Part shown: positions 52,592 to 61,461 of the stretch, piece by piece | Layout: each line of letters starts with the position of its first letter | Position numbering within the stretch: the first letter of the stretch is position 1 | NCBI GenBank assembly: GCA_947630855.1 | Contig: CANRJF010000004.1 | Coordinates: forward strand, 1-64,000 | Source of the DNA: an uncultured Lachnospiraceae bacterium | GTDB lineage: Bacteria; Bacillota; Clostridia; Lachnospirales; Lachnospiraceae | DNA length: 64,000 nucleotides | Reading direction: 5' to 3' | Translations under genes and position numbers: made by a program | The notes under the pieces: generated by a model | The model's input: the letters and a program-made list of their open reading frames with translations, nothing else | Told to the model about the DNA's origin: nothing | Databases searched by the model: none

Positions 52592-53584
52592 CTACCAGCA
52601 GTTTCCGCACCGGCGTTTTTCTAAGTCCGGGGCAATTTGAACGGAATATTTTTCTGCTTCTTCATACATATCAAAAGGAACAGGATGCTCCATTGCGTTG
52701 CTGTCGCTGCCTGTGGCACTGCATTTCCCCTTAATATGTATCTTCCCGTTGTTTCCGTTCACAACATAACTGCCCTTTGCGTCAGGCTGTTCACTGTCCT
52801 CTGACGACTTACCCAGCCGGCTGCCCATCCCGGCCTGTGCCTTATCAAATCCGCCGGCAGAGTCATCATGGGACTCCTTTAAATGACTGCTGCCGTCTGC
52901 ATAATCGATTGTTATACCCGGCTGGACATTATAACAGTACACACAGAAAAGGATTCCTTCCCCTTCATCTTCCACGGATTCCCCTTCCATAAGGACGCCG
53001 TCTGCCAACAGATTATCCCCCTCAAAAACCGGAGTCACCCGGTAGAGAACGTGGTTGTTTGTCTCCTTTACATATTCTGCCACCATGTTTTCAAAAGGCA
53101 GCATCCCGTCCACGTTCATATATCTTGTGCCGGTTATAAGATTTTTTTCGTTGGCATTTTCTCCCGTAAGCTGGTATCCGATAAGGTGGCAGCGGTTATA
53201 CAGATAATTTCCGTCCACCACATCCGGGTATTTTACAAGATTCCATCCCGTAGGCTTAACGGCACCGATAGCTTCCCTCTCTTCCGTGGGCATCATATCC
53301 TGCCCAATGTTTGCAATGCACACGCTGCACCTGCCTAAGGAATCCAAATCCCCATAGGACTCATAAGATTCCCCCGTTAATTCCTCCTCCTTAAAAAAGG
53401 GAACATTTCCGTTTACCGTAATATACGGACTGCCGGAATACTCCTCTATATCTTCCAAACTTTCGGCTTCTTTTATATATGCAGTACTGCTTTGGCTTTG
53501 GCCTTCGCATCCTGCGGCAAAGAGAAGCATTAAAAAAATCATCTGCCAGATACAGTATACTTTGTTTATTTTCATCCTTTTCAT
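52592..53584 (-). CDS. Secreted lipoprotein DNA/RNA non-specific endonuclease
   Basis: A 330-residue nuclease of the beta-beta-alpha-metal EndA/NucA type. A signal peptide with lipobox (LMLLFAAGC) anchors it outside. The catalytic segment is YLYNRCHLIGYQLTGENANE with His and, later, Asn in NLITGTRYMN. A variable linker follows, then a C-terminal 70-residue region with KGKCSATGS and CGNCW, perhaps disulfide-linked or metal-binding. Such nucleases degrade or process external DNA. Start 53584 with GGGAGG is preferred over 53632. Confidence 0.87.
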   Translation of the reverse strand: MKRMKINKVYCIWQMIFLMLLFAAGCEGQSQSSTAYIKEAESLEDIEEYSGSPYITVNGNVPFFKEEELTGESYESYGDLDSLGRCSVCIANIGQDMMPTEEREAIGAVKPTGWNLVKYPDVVDGNYLYNRCHLIGYQLTGENANEKNLITGTRYMNVDGMLPFENMVAEYVKETNNHVLYRVTPVFEGDNLLADGVLMEGESVEDEGEGILFCVYCYNVQPGITIDYADGSSHLKESHDDSAGGFDKAQAGMGSRLGKSSEDSEQPDAKGSYVVNGNNGKIHIKGKCSATGSDSNAMEHPVPFDMYEEAEKYSVQIAPDLEKRRCGNCW

Positions 53585-53615
53585 CTTAATCCTCCCTGTT
53601 TTTATAAAGTGTAAC

Positions 53616-53658
53616 AAAATACCAGAATCCAAATCTATATCAGGGACTCTGGTATTTT
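53616..53658 (-). terminator. Terminator of ldh
   Basis: AAAATACCAGAATCC (53616-53630) and GGACTCTGGTATTTT (53644-53658) pair with one mismatch; on the minus strand a TTTTGTT tract follows. Confidence 0.7.
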
Positions 53659-53689
53659 ACTTTCAGTCAGAAACGTTCACATTTTTTTA

Positions 53690-54655
53690 TCAAAATTCAC
53701 ACTCCATGATTATCTTTTTTAACGTGTCTGCCGATTCTTTTAACTTTTGCTGCTCTTCCTCACTTAAATCAATAGGAACTTTTGTCTCCACCCCGTTTTT
53801 TCCCACCACGGCAGGCATGGAAAGTACCACATCATCAATGCCGTACTCCCCATGCATCATAGAAGAAATGGGAAGAATGGATTTCTCGTCCCTGATAATT
53901 ACTTCGCAGATACGCTTTACCGCCATGGCAATGCCGTAGTAAGTGGCATGTTTTTTCTGGATAATCTCATAGGCGCTGTTTTTCACTGTCTCTGCAATAA
54001 GTTTTGTGTTTTCATCATGGCTGTAATGCCCCCGCATTTCACAAAATTCACTGACTTTAATACCGGAAATATTAGCGCTGCTCCAGGCGGCAATCTCGCT
54101 GTCCCCATGCTCCCCGATAATAAAAGCATGGATGCTGCGGCTGTCCACGGATAAATGCTCACTAAGCTCATATTTTAACCGGGCTGTATCCAAAACCGTC
54201 CCGGAGCCAATCACCCGGTTTTCAGGAAAACCTGATATTTTTAACGCCGTGTAAGTTAAAATATCCACAGGATTTGACACAATCAGCAAAATCCCCTGAC
54301 AGTTTCTCTTTGCAATCTCAGGAATTATGGTCTTAAAAATCCCTACGTTTTTGTGTACTAAATCCAGCCTTGTCTCCTCCGGCTTCTGGTTTGCCCCGGC
54401 GGTAATAATAATTATTGCCGCATCCACAATATCATCATAATCTCCGTCATAAATAACCATATGCCTGGCAAAAGGCACACCATGGCTGATATCCATGGCT
54501 TCACCCTCCGCCTTTTGCCTGTCCGCATCAATGAGCACCATCTGGGAAAACAGGCCGCTCTGCATCAGGCTGAACGCCGAGGCAGAGCCCACAAACCCGC
54601 ATCCTATCATTGCCACTTTCCGCAAATTTACCGGTTTATTTATTATTTCACTCAT
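53690..54655 (-). CDS. ldh: L-lactate dehydrogenase
   Basis: A 321-residue NAD-dependent dehydrogenase that reduces pyruvate to lactate. The dinucleotide site IGCGFVGSASAFSLM, the loop GANQKPEETRLDLV with Gln at the position that favours lactate over malate, the NPVDILTY segment and the catalytic His in IGEHGDSEIAAW are intact. ATG 54655 with AAAGGAG is preferred over TTG 54661. Two copies of ATTTGCAAAT flank its start region. It lies 53 bp after the membrane protein gene. Confidence 0.93.
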   Translation of the reverse strand: MSEIINKPVNLRKVAMIGCGFVGSASAFSLMQSGLFSQMVLIDADRQKAEGEAMDISHGVPFARHMVIYDGDYDDIVDAAIIIITAGANQKPEETRLDLVHKNVGIFKTIIPEIAKRNCQGILLIVSNPVDILTYTALKISGFPENRVIGSGTVLDTARLKYELSEHLSVDSRSIHAFIIGEHGDSEIAAWSSANISGIKVSEFCEMRGHYSHDENTKLIAETVKNSAYEIIQKKHATYYGIAMAVKRICEVIIRDEKSILPISSMMHGEYGIDDVVLSMPAVVGKNGVETKVPIDLSEEEQQKLKESADTLKKIIMECEF

Positions 54656-54707
54656 TTGCAAATACTCCTTTGTTTTCTAATAGCATTTGCAAATATACGA
54701 TTACTAT

Positions 54708-56354
54708 TCACAGGCCTCCACTGATTTCCGTTACCACAGCAATATTGTCCTCCACAGTATAGGAAAACTCTATCATATCTCCCGGCTTATACCTTACAAT
54801 CTCCACAAAGGCAGTATCGCTGACATTCACATCAAAAATCTCATTTGAATTTGCAAGACAGATATAATAATGGGTATTTCCCTCTATCACCACCGGGGCA
54901 ATGGAAGAAATCTTCCCTGTCACCGTCTCATATACACCGCTGCCGCCGTTTCCGCTGATTCCGTTGGTGGCAAGCAGCTTCACATATGCCTTTTCACATT
55001 CCTGCACCGTATCCCCGATAGCAACCCACTGGTACTTCTGCACATTCACCATGGCATATTTCTTTACCAGGCCGGCGCCGTCTTTTAATGCCATAAAATA
55101 AGTGGGCTCATTGGAAATATTTAAAAGCAGGGGGAAAGTAGCCCTGTACCCTAAATTCTGCACCTGGCCTTCCGCGGAGGACATGGCGGAATCCTCAATG
55201 GCGCCCTCCACCGTGTAATATTTTGTCTCCATGGTACGCTGGTTCATCAGTACAAACCCTACATTGGACTGGTCTCCGCTGACAGACGTAACACCTGTAT
55301 ACACCCACACATCATCATCCAGGGCAATATAATTGTACCCGTTGGTAGCCTGAAGGCAGTCTTTCTGCCCTAAAACACTGTTTAAATACCCATGTTTTAA
55401 CCTGCCATAGTAATTGTAAAGCCCCGTCAGCAATTCTGCGGAATAAACTTTATCCACCCAGGAAGGTACGTCTTCCACTGCGTAATCCGTACATTCCCCG
55501 GTAATGGCGTTGCAAAGCACTGCCCTGCCTACGGTCTGGCCTCCGAACAGGCCGATATTAAATTTTTTCACCGGGCAGACCCAGTAAGGCGTCCCCTCAT
55601 CATCAATTTCAAAAAACAGTTGGTCGTCAAATATATAGGTAGGATAACGGAACCTTAAATGCCTGTAAAGATTCCTGTTAAAATATTCGGATTTGGAATA
55701 CTTAATGCCCTCGCTTAGTTTTACACACTCCGTATTCTGTGTTGCCATATCAATGCGGATATAGGCAGGTATTCCGTTTTTCCTGTTTGTAAACCACTTA
55801 ATGGTGTTGGCGTACACCAAAGGGGACACTCTTACCGGCATATCCTGATAGTTAATCTGGGTATAGTCGCTGCCCACCTCAAACTGGGATACCATATCCA
55901 CCATGCTTCCCATTTTCCGGTTTCCCAAAAGCTGTGCCGAACTTTTATCTAAAAGGGGAATGGTTCTAAAATCCACCTCTTTGATATCGGAGGTAAAATC
56001 ACCGGTCTGCACATTTAAAAGTTTCTGGTATTTCCCCGCATTAATAATGGGAGAAGACAGGATGCTTCCCACAAAATAAACTGCCGCAGTAATCACAAAG
56101 AGAGCCACTCCAAATTTTACGAGTTTTAATTTTTGGAATAATGTTTTAAAACTTACGTTTTTCCCATAAAGTTTAAACTCCTTTTTACTTTTACTCACAG
56201 CATAAGCCACCGTCAGAACTATAATCAGCATAAGAAGGTACATCCAAAATTCTGCGGAATGAATATTGAAAGCAGGCAGCGTCACATAATAAAACGCTCC
56301 CAAAAATACAATAATTCCAAATAAAACCAATAACTTCCATTTTAATTTCTTCAT
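54708..56354 (-). CDS. Uncharacterised membrane protein coupled to the GTPase-NYN fusion
   Basis: A 548-residue protein of no family that can be named here. Three hydrophobic helices lie in the first 105 residues (LLVLFGIIVFLGAFYYVTL, MYLLMLIIVLTVAYAV, FGVALFVITAAVYFVGSIL), followed by about 440 residues of probably beta-rich extracytoplasmic sequence (for example YIALDDDVWVYTG and GRAVLCNAITGECTDY). Its ATG overlaps the stop of the GTPase-nuclease gene as ATGA, so the two are made together. AAAGGAG precedes it. It may be a membrane-bound sensor, but that is a guess. Confidence 0.75.
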   Translation of the reverse strand: MKKLKWKLLVLFGIIVFLGAFYYVTLPAFNIHSAEFWMYLLMLIIVLTVAYAVSKSKKEFKLYGKNVSFKTLFQKLKLVKFGVALFVITAAVYFVGSILSSPIINAGKYQKLLNVQTGDFTSDIKEVDFRTIPLLDKSSAQLLGNRKMGSMVDMVSQFEVGSDYTQINYQDMPVRVSPLVYANTIKWFTNRKNGIPAYIRIDMATQNTECVKLSEGIKYSKSEYFNRNLYRHLRFRYPTYIFDDQLFFEIDDEGTPYWVCPVKKFNIGLFGGQTVGRAVLCNAITGECTDYAVEDVPSWVDKVYSAELLTGLYNYYGRLKHGYLNSVLGQKDCLQATNGYNYIALDDDVWVYTGVTSVSGDQSNVGFVLMNQRTMETKYYTVEGAIEDSAMSSAEGQVQNLGYRATFPLLLNISNEPTYFMALKDGAGLVKKYAMVNVQKYQWVAIGDTVQECEKAYVKLLATNGISGNGGSGVYETVTGKISSIAPVVIEGNTHYYICLANSNEIFDVNVSDTAFVEIVRYKPGDMIEFSYTVEDNIAVVTEISGGL

Positions 56355-59020
56355 ATAAAATCTCCTTTTATTTTTTTCAGTTCCTCCCTTAAAACCCCGT
56401 CAAACCCGGAAGGTTTATACACTTTTGGATTTATGTATTCCTCCGTCTGCCTTTTTTTCCCTGTAACCTCCTCTTCAAATTCTCTGGCAGATAAAAGATA
56501 GCATCCCTGCCCCCTTATAATAACCTGCTCTAAGCCGTCGGAAGTTGCCACCGTCACATGGTATTTCCTGCCGTGCTCATGGGCAAATTTTTCGATATAG
56601 GCATCTGCCGTCTCCGCCTCTTTTGTAAAAACCACATGTATATTATGATAATCAAAAATCTCTGTCTTATGCCCCTCAACCCTGTATGCATCAAAAACAA
56701 CAATTAAATTGCACTGCTCCATTGCCTGGTAATCACAGAGAATATCAAGAAGCCTGCCTCTTGCGCCGTCTATATTAATCTTTGCCAGCCCGCTTAACTC
56801 CTCCCAGGCAAAAATAATATTGTACCCGTCCACCAAAAGGTATCTCTCTTTTACTTCTTTTACCTTATAGCTGCCGGAGGGGGAAGATGCCGTCACCACA
56901 TGTTTTGTCTTAAATTTCTTTTGGGAAAGAGATTTATCCCGCTTATTGGCATTTAAGGTACGCTCTAAAATAGCATCCACTTCCTCTGTTGCCATCCACT
57001 TTTCTTCCGTCCCCCGGGAATTTTTTATTCCCTGGGCTCTTATGCCCCCCCTTCCCGTCATGGAGTCTGTGTCGGATGCCCCCACTTTCTCCTCTAAGAC
57101 AGAGGGCATATGCATATAGGAAAAAACTTCATCCCACTCTACCACGAACCCTGCTCCGTGGGCGCAAAATACGGAGGACGCAGGATTTTGGGTATCATGT
57201 TCAAATTCATAGCCTATCTCTTTTACCACTTCCTCTGTGTTGTGGCATTCATGATAACCGCCAAACTGAAAACTTAATCTTGCCTCCCCCCTGGTATATA
57301 CTGCCGCCTCCCGTCCGTAAGAGCCCATACATGCCACCGGGGCAATGCCCTTTAACACTGCCCTGTTCCCCTGATGCTCCGGGGGATTTATGGTGCCGTG
57401 CATTTTTTCAATATCCGTCATTGCCCTGCCCACTGCATAATCCGGCACTTCCAACCGGTATTCATAGTAGGGTTCTAATAAAAGGCATTCAGCCTGGGCC
57501 AATCCCTGGCGCACTGCCCGGTATGTGGCCTGGCGGAAGTCCCCGCCCTCGGTGTGCTTCTGGTGTGCCCTGCCGGATACCACGGTGATTTTCATATCCG
57601 TAATGGGTGAGCCTGTCAAAACCCCTGCATGTTCTTTTTCTTTTAAATGGGTACAAATCAGCCTCTGCCAGTTCTTATCTAAAATATCCTGGCTGCAGTC
57701 CGTATGAAATGTCAATCCGCTGCCAGGCTCCCCCGGCTCCATAAGAAGATGCACTTCCGCATAATGCCTTAAAGGTTCAAAATGCCCCACACCTTCCACA
57801 GTATCTGCAATGGTTTCCTTATATAATATGCTGCCCTGGGAAAAATCTACTTCCACACCAAAACGCTGGAAAATCACACGCTTTAGCACTTCAATCTGCA
57901 CTTCCCCCATAACCCATGCCGATATCTCCTGGTGTTCCTCCCTCCATCGGATATGAAGGAGGGGGTCTTCCTCCTCCAACTCCCTTAATTTGGGAAGCAT
58001 CTGCAAAGGATTTGTGCCTTCCGGCAGGTTAATGCGGTAGCTTAACACAGGCACTAACACCGGAAGGTAACTGCCCTCTTCCACGCCAAAGCACTCTCCC
58101 TCAAAACTGTTCTGCAATCCTAAAAGGGCACAAACCATGCCTGCGGATACCGCCTCCTGCACTTTAAATTTTTCCCCGGAATAAATACGGATTTGGCTGA
58201 CCTTCTCCGTTTCTCCATTTGGATGTTTTAACAGTTCCCTTACTTTCAGGCTGCCGGAGGTAACTTTTATATAAGTAAGCCTCTCCCCCTCTTTTCTGGC
58301 AATTTTAAAAACCCTTGCCCCAAACTCACTGCCCCTGTCAGGTTCTTTTGTATACTGTAAAAATCCCTGTAAAAAAGTATCTACCCCCTGCATTTTTAAA
58401 GCCGAGCCAAAATAGCAGGGAAATATCTGACGTTCTTCAATTAATCTGCAGATTGTTTCCTCTTTTACTTTTCCCAGAGACAAAAATTCCTCTAAAGCCT
58501 CCTCGCTTCCTGTGGCCACATCCTCATAAAAACTTTCATCCCTTTTTGTGTCAAACATTATACAGTTATCCGATAGCTCTTCTTTTAAATCATGATATAA
58601 TTTTTCTCTATCTGCCTGTACCATATCCATTTTATTCACAAAAAGAAAAACGGGCACATGATATTTTTTCAGAAGGCCCCACAATGTTTTTGTACGTCCG
58701 CACACACTTTCCCCGCCGTTTACCACAAGAATGGCATAATCTAAAACAGAGAGAGTGCGCTCCATCTCCCCGGAAAAATCCACATGCCCCGGGGTATCTA
58801 AAAGGGTGAGCATACAGCCTGGAAGCTGTAAGAGCGCCTCCTTGGAAAAAATGGTAATCCCCCGTTCCCGCTCCAATGTATCATTATCTAAATAGGCATT
58901 TCCCTTATCCACCCTGCCCAGATTCCTAATCATGCCGCTTTGATATAAAAGCGCCTCGGACAATGTAGTTTTCCCTGCGTCTACATGGGCTAAAATGCCT
59001 GCTGAAAGTATCTTATCCAT
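56351..59020 (-). CDS. TetM-like ribosomal GTPase fused to a YacP/Rae1-like NYN nuclease domain
   Basis: An 889-residue fusion. Residues 1 to about 650 form an EF-G/TetM-type GTPase: AHVDAGKTTL (G1), RGITIF, DTPGHVDF (G3), NKMD (G4), followed by domains II-V. After a linker, residues about 727-870 form a NYN domain very like B. subtilis YacP/Rae1: YLLVDGYNIIFAW, VVFDAYRVEG, FTKEAETADAYIEKFA and VATSDGLEQ, with acidic residues near 731, 806, 810 and 828. Rae1 cleaves mRNA in the ribosomal A site; TetM-type factors enter the same site. It starts 2 bp after the methyltransferase gene. Resistance to tetracycline is not implied. Confidence 0.88.
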   Translation of the reverse strand: MDKILSAGILAHVDAGKTTLSEALLYQSGMIRNLGRVDKGNAYLDNDTLERERGITIFSKEALLQLPGCMLTLLDTPGHVDFSGEMERTLSVLDYAILVVNGGESVCGRTKTLWGLLKKYHVPVFLFVNKMDMVQADREKLYHDLKEELSDNCIMFDTKRDESFYEDVATGSEEALEEFLSLGKVKEETICRLIEERQIFPCYFGSALKMQGVDTFLQGFLQYTKEPDRGSEFGARVFKIARKEGERLTYIKVTSGSLKVRELLKHPNGETEKVSQIRIYSGEKFKVQEAVSAGMVCALLGLQNSFEGECFGVEEGSYLPVLVPVLSYRINLPEGTNPLQMLPKLRELEEEDPLLHIRWREEHQEISAWVMGEVQIEVLKRVIFQRFGVEVDFSQGSILYKETIADTVEGVGHFEPLRHYAEVHLLMEPGEPGSGLTFHTDCSQDILDKNWQRLICTHLKEKEHAGVLTGSPITDMKITVVSGRAHQKHTEGGDFRQATYRAVRQGLAQAECLLLEPYYEYRLEVPDYAVGRAMTDIEKMHGTINPPEHQGNRAVLKGIAPVACMGSYGREAAVYTRGEARLSFQFGGYHECHNTEEVVKEIGYEFEHDTQNPASSVFCAHGAGFVVEWDEVFSYMHMPSVLEEKVGASDTDSMTGRGGIRAQGIKNSRGTEEKWMATEEVDAILERTLNANKRDKSLSQKKFKTKHVVTASSPSGSYKVKEVKERYLLVDGYNIIFAWEELSGLAKINIDGARGRLLDILCDYQAMEQCNLIVVFDAYRVEGHKTEIFDYHNIHVVFTKEAETADAYIEKFAHEHGRKYHVTVATSDGLEQVIIRGQGCYLLSAREFEEEVTGKKRQTEEYINPKVYKPSGFDGVLREELKKIKGDFI

Positions 59021-59022
59021 AT

Positions 59023-60507
59023 CTACTCCCCTGCCCTGATAATCGAAAGGGTAAACCCATCCTTTGGGCGTATCTCAAATTCTTTTACCAGATGAAATTC
59101 CGGGTGAAGGCGAAGCTGTTTTTTTACAAAAGCATTTTCATTACAGTATAAAACCATGATTCCGCCTTTTACTAAATGTTCCTTTGACTTTTTAAAAAAA
59201 TCCCGGTAAAACATGTCCTGTTCCTCTTTCGTCTTTTTTCCCCGCATGGGGAGATTTGCAATAATCTCATCAAAAAGGTATTTGTGCTGAAATTCAAAAT
59301 AATCCCGTTTAATTAAATTTGCGGAAATTCCTGCCAGCTTTATATTTTCTTTCGCACCTGCTATGGCTTCACCGTAAATATCCACTCCGTACACCTCTCC
59401 TGCGGGAATCTTTTTACAGCGTTCCACCAGCATAGTACCCACACCGCAGCAGGGGTCTAACACGTTTCCTCTTTCTTTTAAATAAGGGGCGGAAAGTTCC
59501 ATAAGAAGCGCCGCCAAAGAAGGGTGGATGGAGGCTGAAATGATATGGACGCGGTAGAAAAAACGCTCCATGGGTATGGTATTCATTTTCAAAAAACCAT
59601 GCAGCTTTCCCTCTTTCCCCGCAAGCAGCCGCACTTCAAATTCATAGTCATCTGTGGAATTAACCAGTTTTCTGCCGCTTAATTCCTCAAGAGTATGCGC
59701 CGCTTTTTTTGCATAAAGGCTTCTTTCCTTTAAATCCATACCGCATCTGACTTCTAAACGAAAGTAAAAAGGCCCCGGCTCTTTATGGCATTTTTCCAGC
59801 AGCGCCAAAAGATTGGAGGAGATAAGTGCCGCTCCTGTTTCCTGGGGCTTTGAATCTGTGGTAATCTCCTCTTTTATGGCAAGGGGAAATAAAAGTTCCC
59901 GGAATGTGCGTATTTTTACCACATCCCTTAAATTATCCACCACCGCCCTGACCCCCAGGGAATTATAGCTTATTTTCTCCCCAGAAAGCTGTTTTCCTGT
60001 CACTTCCTGAAATGCCGGGCCTGTGGTAAGGAAAATCAACAGTTTTTTATTCCAGCCGGAAAATGTATGGCTTGTATTCTCCTGCTGCCTTAAAATCTGC
60101 TCTAAGGCGCGAAGCTCCTCTGATACGTGTTTCTTTTCCTCCTCTTTGGGCTTATACTGTATCAGGGCGTCATACTGTTCCTTTAACATGGGTATGTAGG
60201 GGGAGGCATCTGTTTTTGCCAGGGCTTTTAAATATATGCTTCTCACAAACATCTGCCCTTCTTTTTTGTAGGCATGATACAGGGCATCTGCCTGCTCCTT
60301 CGCCTTTAAATCCCCTAACAGCGCCGCCGCGTTTTTTCGCACCTTCGGGTCACTGTCATCTAGTAAATCCGCCACCGCTTTAGCATCCCCTAAAAGTTCC
60401 TTCGCCTTTTTGTAATTTTCCTCTTCCTTTATGGCTGCCTTAAGGCTGCTCAGAGACTGGCGCACATCCATGCCCTTTAAAATATTTTGAATAAGCTGTG
60501 ATACCAT
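59023..60507 (-). CDS. HEAT-repeat and RNA-methyltransferase-like fusion protein
   Basis: A 494-residue protein. Residues about 30-130 look like HEAT-type helical repeats (ADLLDDSDPKVRKNAAALLG). A middle part may be a THUMP-like RNA-binding region (about 150-320). The C-terminal third is a class I methyltransferase of the Trm14/RlmKL-like type: GNVLDPCCGVGTMLVERC SAM site, and ANLPMRG at the position of the N-P-P-Y motif, then a C-terminal strand VLYCNENAF. A tRNA or rRNA guanine is a likely substrate; this is family inference. Start 60507 with AAAGGA is preferred. It is two bases upstream of the GTPase-NYN gene. Confidence 0.8.
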   Translation of the reverse strand: MVSQLIQNILKGMDVRQSLSSLKAAIKEEENYKKAKELLGDAKAVADLLDDSDPKVRKNAAALLGDLKAKEQADALYHAYKKEGQMFVRSIYLKALAKTDASPYIPMLKEQYDALIQYKPKEEEKKHVSEELRALEQILRQQENTSHTFSGWNKKLLIFLTTGPAFQEVTGKQLSGEKISYNSLGVRAVVDNLRDVVKIRTFRELLFPLAIKEEITTDSKPQETGAALISSNLLALLEKCHKEPGPFYFRLEVRCGMDLKERSLYAKKAAHTLEELSGRKLVNSTDDYEFEVRLLAGKEGKLHGFLKMNTIPMERFFYRVHIISASIHPSLAALLMELSAPYLKERGNVLDPCCGVGTMLVERCKKIPAGEVYGVDIYGEAIAGAKENIKLAGISANLIKRDYFEFQHKYLFDEIIANLPMRGKKTKEEQDMFYRDFFKKSKEHLVKGGIMVLYCNENAFVKKQLRLHPEFHLVKEFEIRPKDGFTLSIIRAGE

Positions 60508-60581
60508 ATATTTTCCTTTCCCGGTAAATTTAAGAATATTGCGTTCAACACTTGATACCAAAATGCAGGCATTCCGTGCAG

Positions 60582-61349
60582 TCAGGCTTTTGACCCTGGT
60601 ATCATATAATACAAAATACCATACAGTTCCCGCACATAAAAGGTGGGCAGAAACCCTAAAAACGTGCGGCTTGGCGTACTGTAACTTTTGACTCCCAATT
60701 TTTCTGCCACCTTGTTTGCCCGGTATTCGTGAAATTCGCTGGTTATAATCGTAATTTCACCTTCTATACCCTGCTCCTTTAATATTTCCAGAGAATATTT
60801 CAGATTTTCCTCTGTGGTGGTGGAAGCATCCTCCAGAAAAAGACGTTCCCCGGCAATGCCTTTTTTTGTAAGATACCGGTACATGCATTCCGCTTCACTG
60901 ATATCTTCCCCCGGCCCCTGCCCCCCGGAGAGGACGCATACCGCCTCCGTGTTTTCCTCTAAATAACGGTATGCAGCTTCTAACCGCTCTCTCAACACTG
61001 TGCTGGGACGTTCCCCTTTTACACTGCATCCCAATAAAACTGCCGTGGTATTTTCCGGCGGAGTATGCATCGCCGCGCGCACTATTCCTACCGTCTCAAT
61101 TAAAGCCGTCATTCCCACAGCCGCCACGAGACATGCAGCACATACAAGCGCCGCCTTTCCTCCGGGAGTGCTCCACAAATTCCTTATAAACGCATGTATC
61201 TTAATATAAAAAATCCCGTACAAAAACATCAGCCCGGATATCGCCATGCCCGTCACGCTTCCAATGGAAAAAATTGTAAAAGAGGGCAGGGCAAACCACA
61301 AAAACAATACTGCCGCCGCCACTGTAATAATCATATGCAAACGATTCAT
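60582..61349 (-). CDS. YdcF-family (DUF218) membrane protein
   Basis: A 255-residue protein with three N-terminal hydrophobic helices and a DUF218 domain: TTAVLLGCSVKGERPSTVLRERLE, VLSGGQGPGEDISEAECM, LEDASTTTEENL and ITIITSEFHEYRA. Relatives include SanA and ElyC, linked to envelope integrity and lipid carrier handling, but the reaction is unknown. Start 61349 with GGGGGA is preferred; ATG 61367 has no binding site. It is the first gene of the operon that leads into the methyltransferase and GTPase-NYN genes. Confidence 0.85.
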   Translation of the reverse strand: MNRLHMIITVAAAVLFLWFALPSFTIFSIGSVTGMAISGLMFLYGIFYIKIHAFIRNLWSTPGGKAALVCAACLVAAVGMTALIETVGIVRAAMHTPPENTTAVLLGCSVKGERPSTVLRERLEAAYRYLEENTEAVCVLSGGQGPGEDISEAECMYRYLTKKGIAGERLFLEDASTTTEENLKYSLEILKEQGIEGEITIITSEFHEYRANKVAEKLGVKSYSTPSRTFLGFLPTFYVRELYGILYYMIPGSKA

Positions 61350-61378
61350 CTTCCGTAATTCCCCCATAAAAACTTATA

Positions 61379-61410
61379 TCGTATCTGTTTTTGTACCCTC
61401 ACAGATACGA
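61379..61410 (-). repeat. Dispersed repeat family 2, in the ydcF leader
   Basis: Perfect arms TCGTATCTGT and ACAGATACGA around a 12-nt loop, on the sense strand GAGGGTACAAAA. It starts 8 bp after the -10 box, so it would form a hairpin at or near the mRNA 5' end. Confidence 0.8.
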
Positions 61411-61417
61411 TGGAAAA

Positions 61418-61446
61418 ATTATAGCATCTATGGTTTTAAAAATCAA
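61418..61446 (-). promoter_or_regulatory. Putative promoter of the ydcF operon
   Basis: On the minus strand TTGATT (61446-61441), 17-bp spacer, TATAAT (61423-61418). It lies between the GPH transporter stop and the family 2 repeat. Confidence 0.6.
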
Positions 61447-61461
61447 GAAAGCCCTTATTTT

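Noticed and set aside
56351-59020. Tetracycline resistance gene (tetM/tetW)
   Set aside because: The GTPase part is only family-like, the protein is 250 residues longer than Tet(M) and carries a nuclease domain; operon context is not that of a resistance element.
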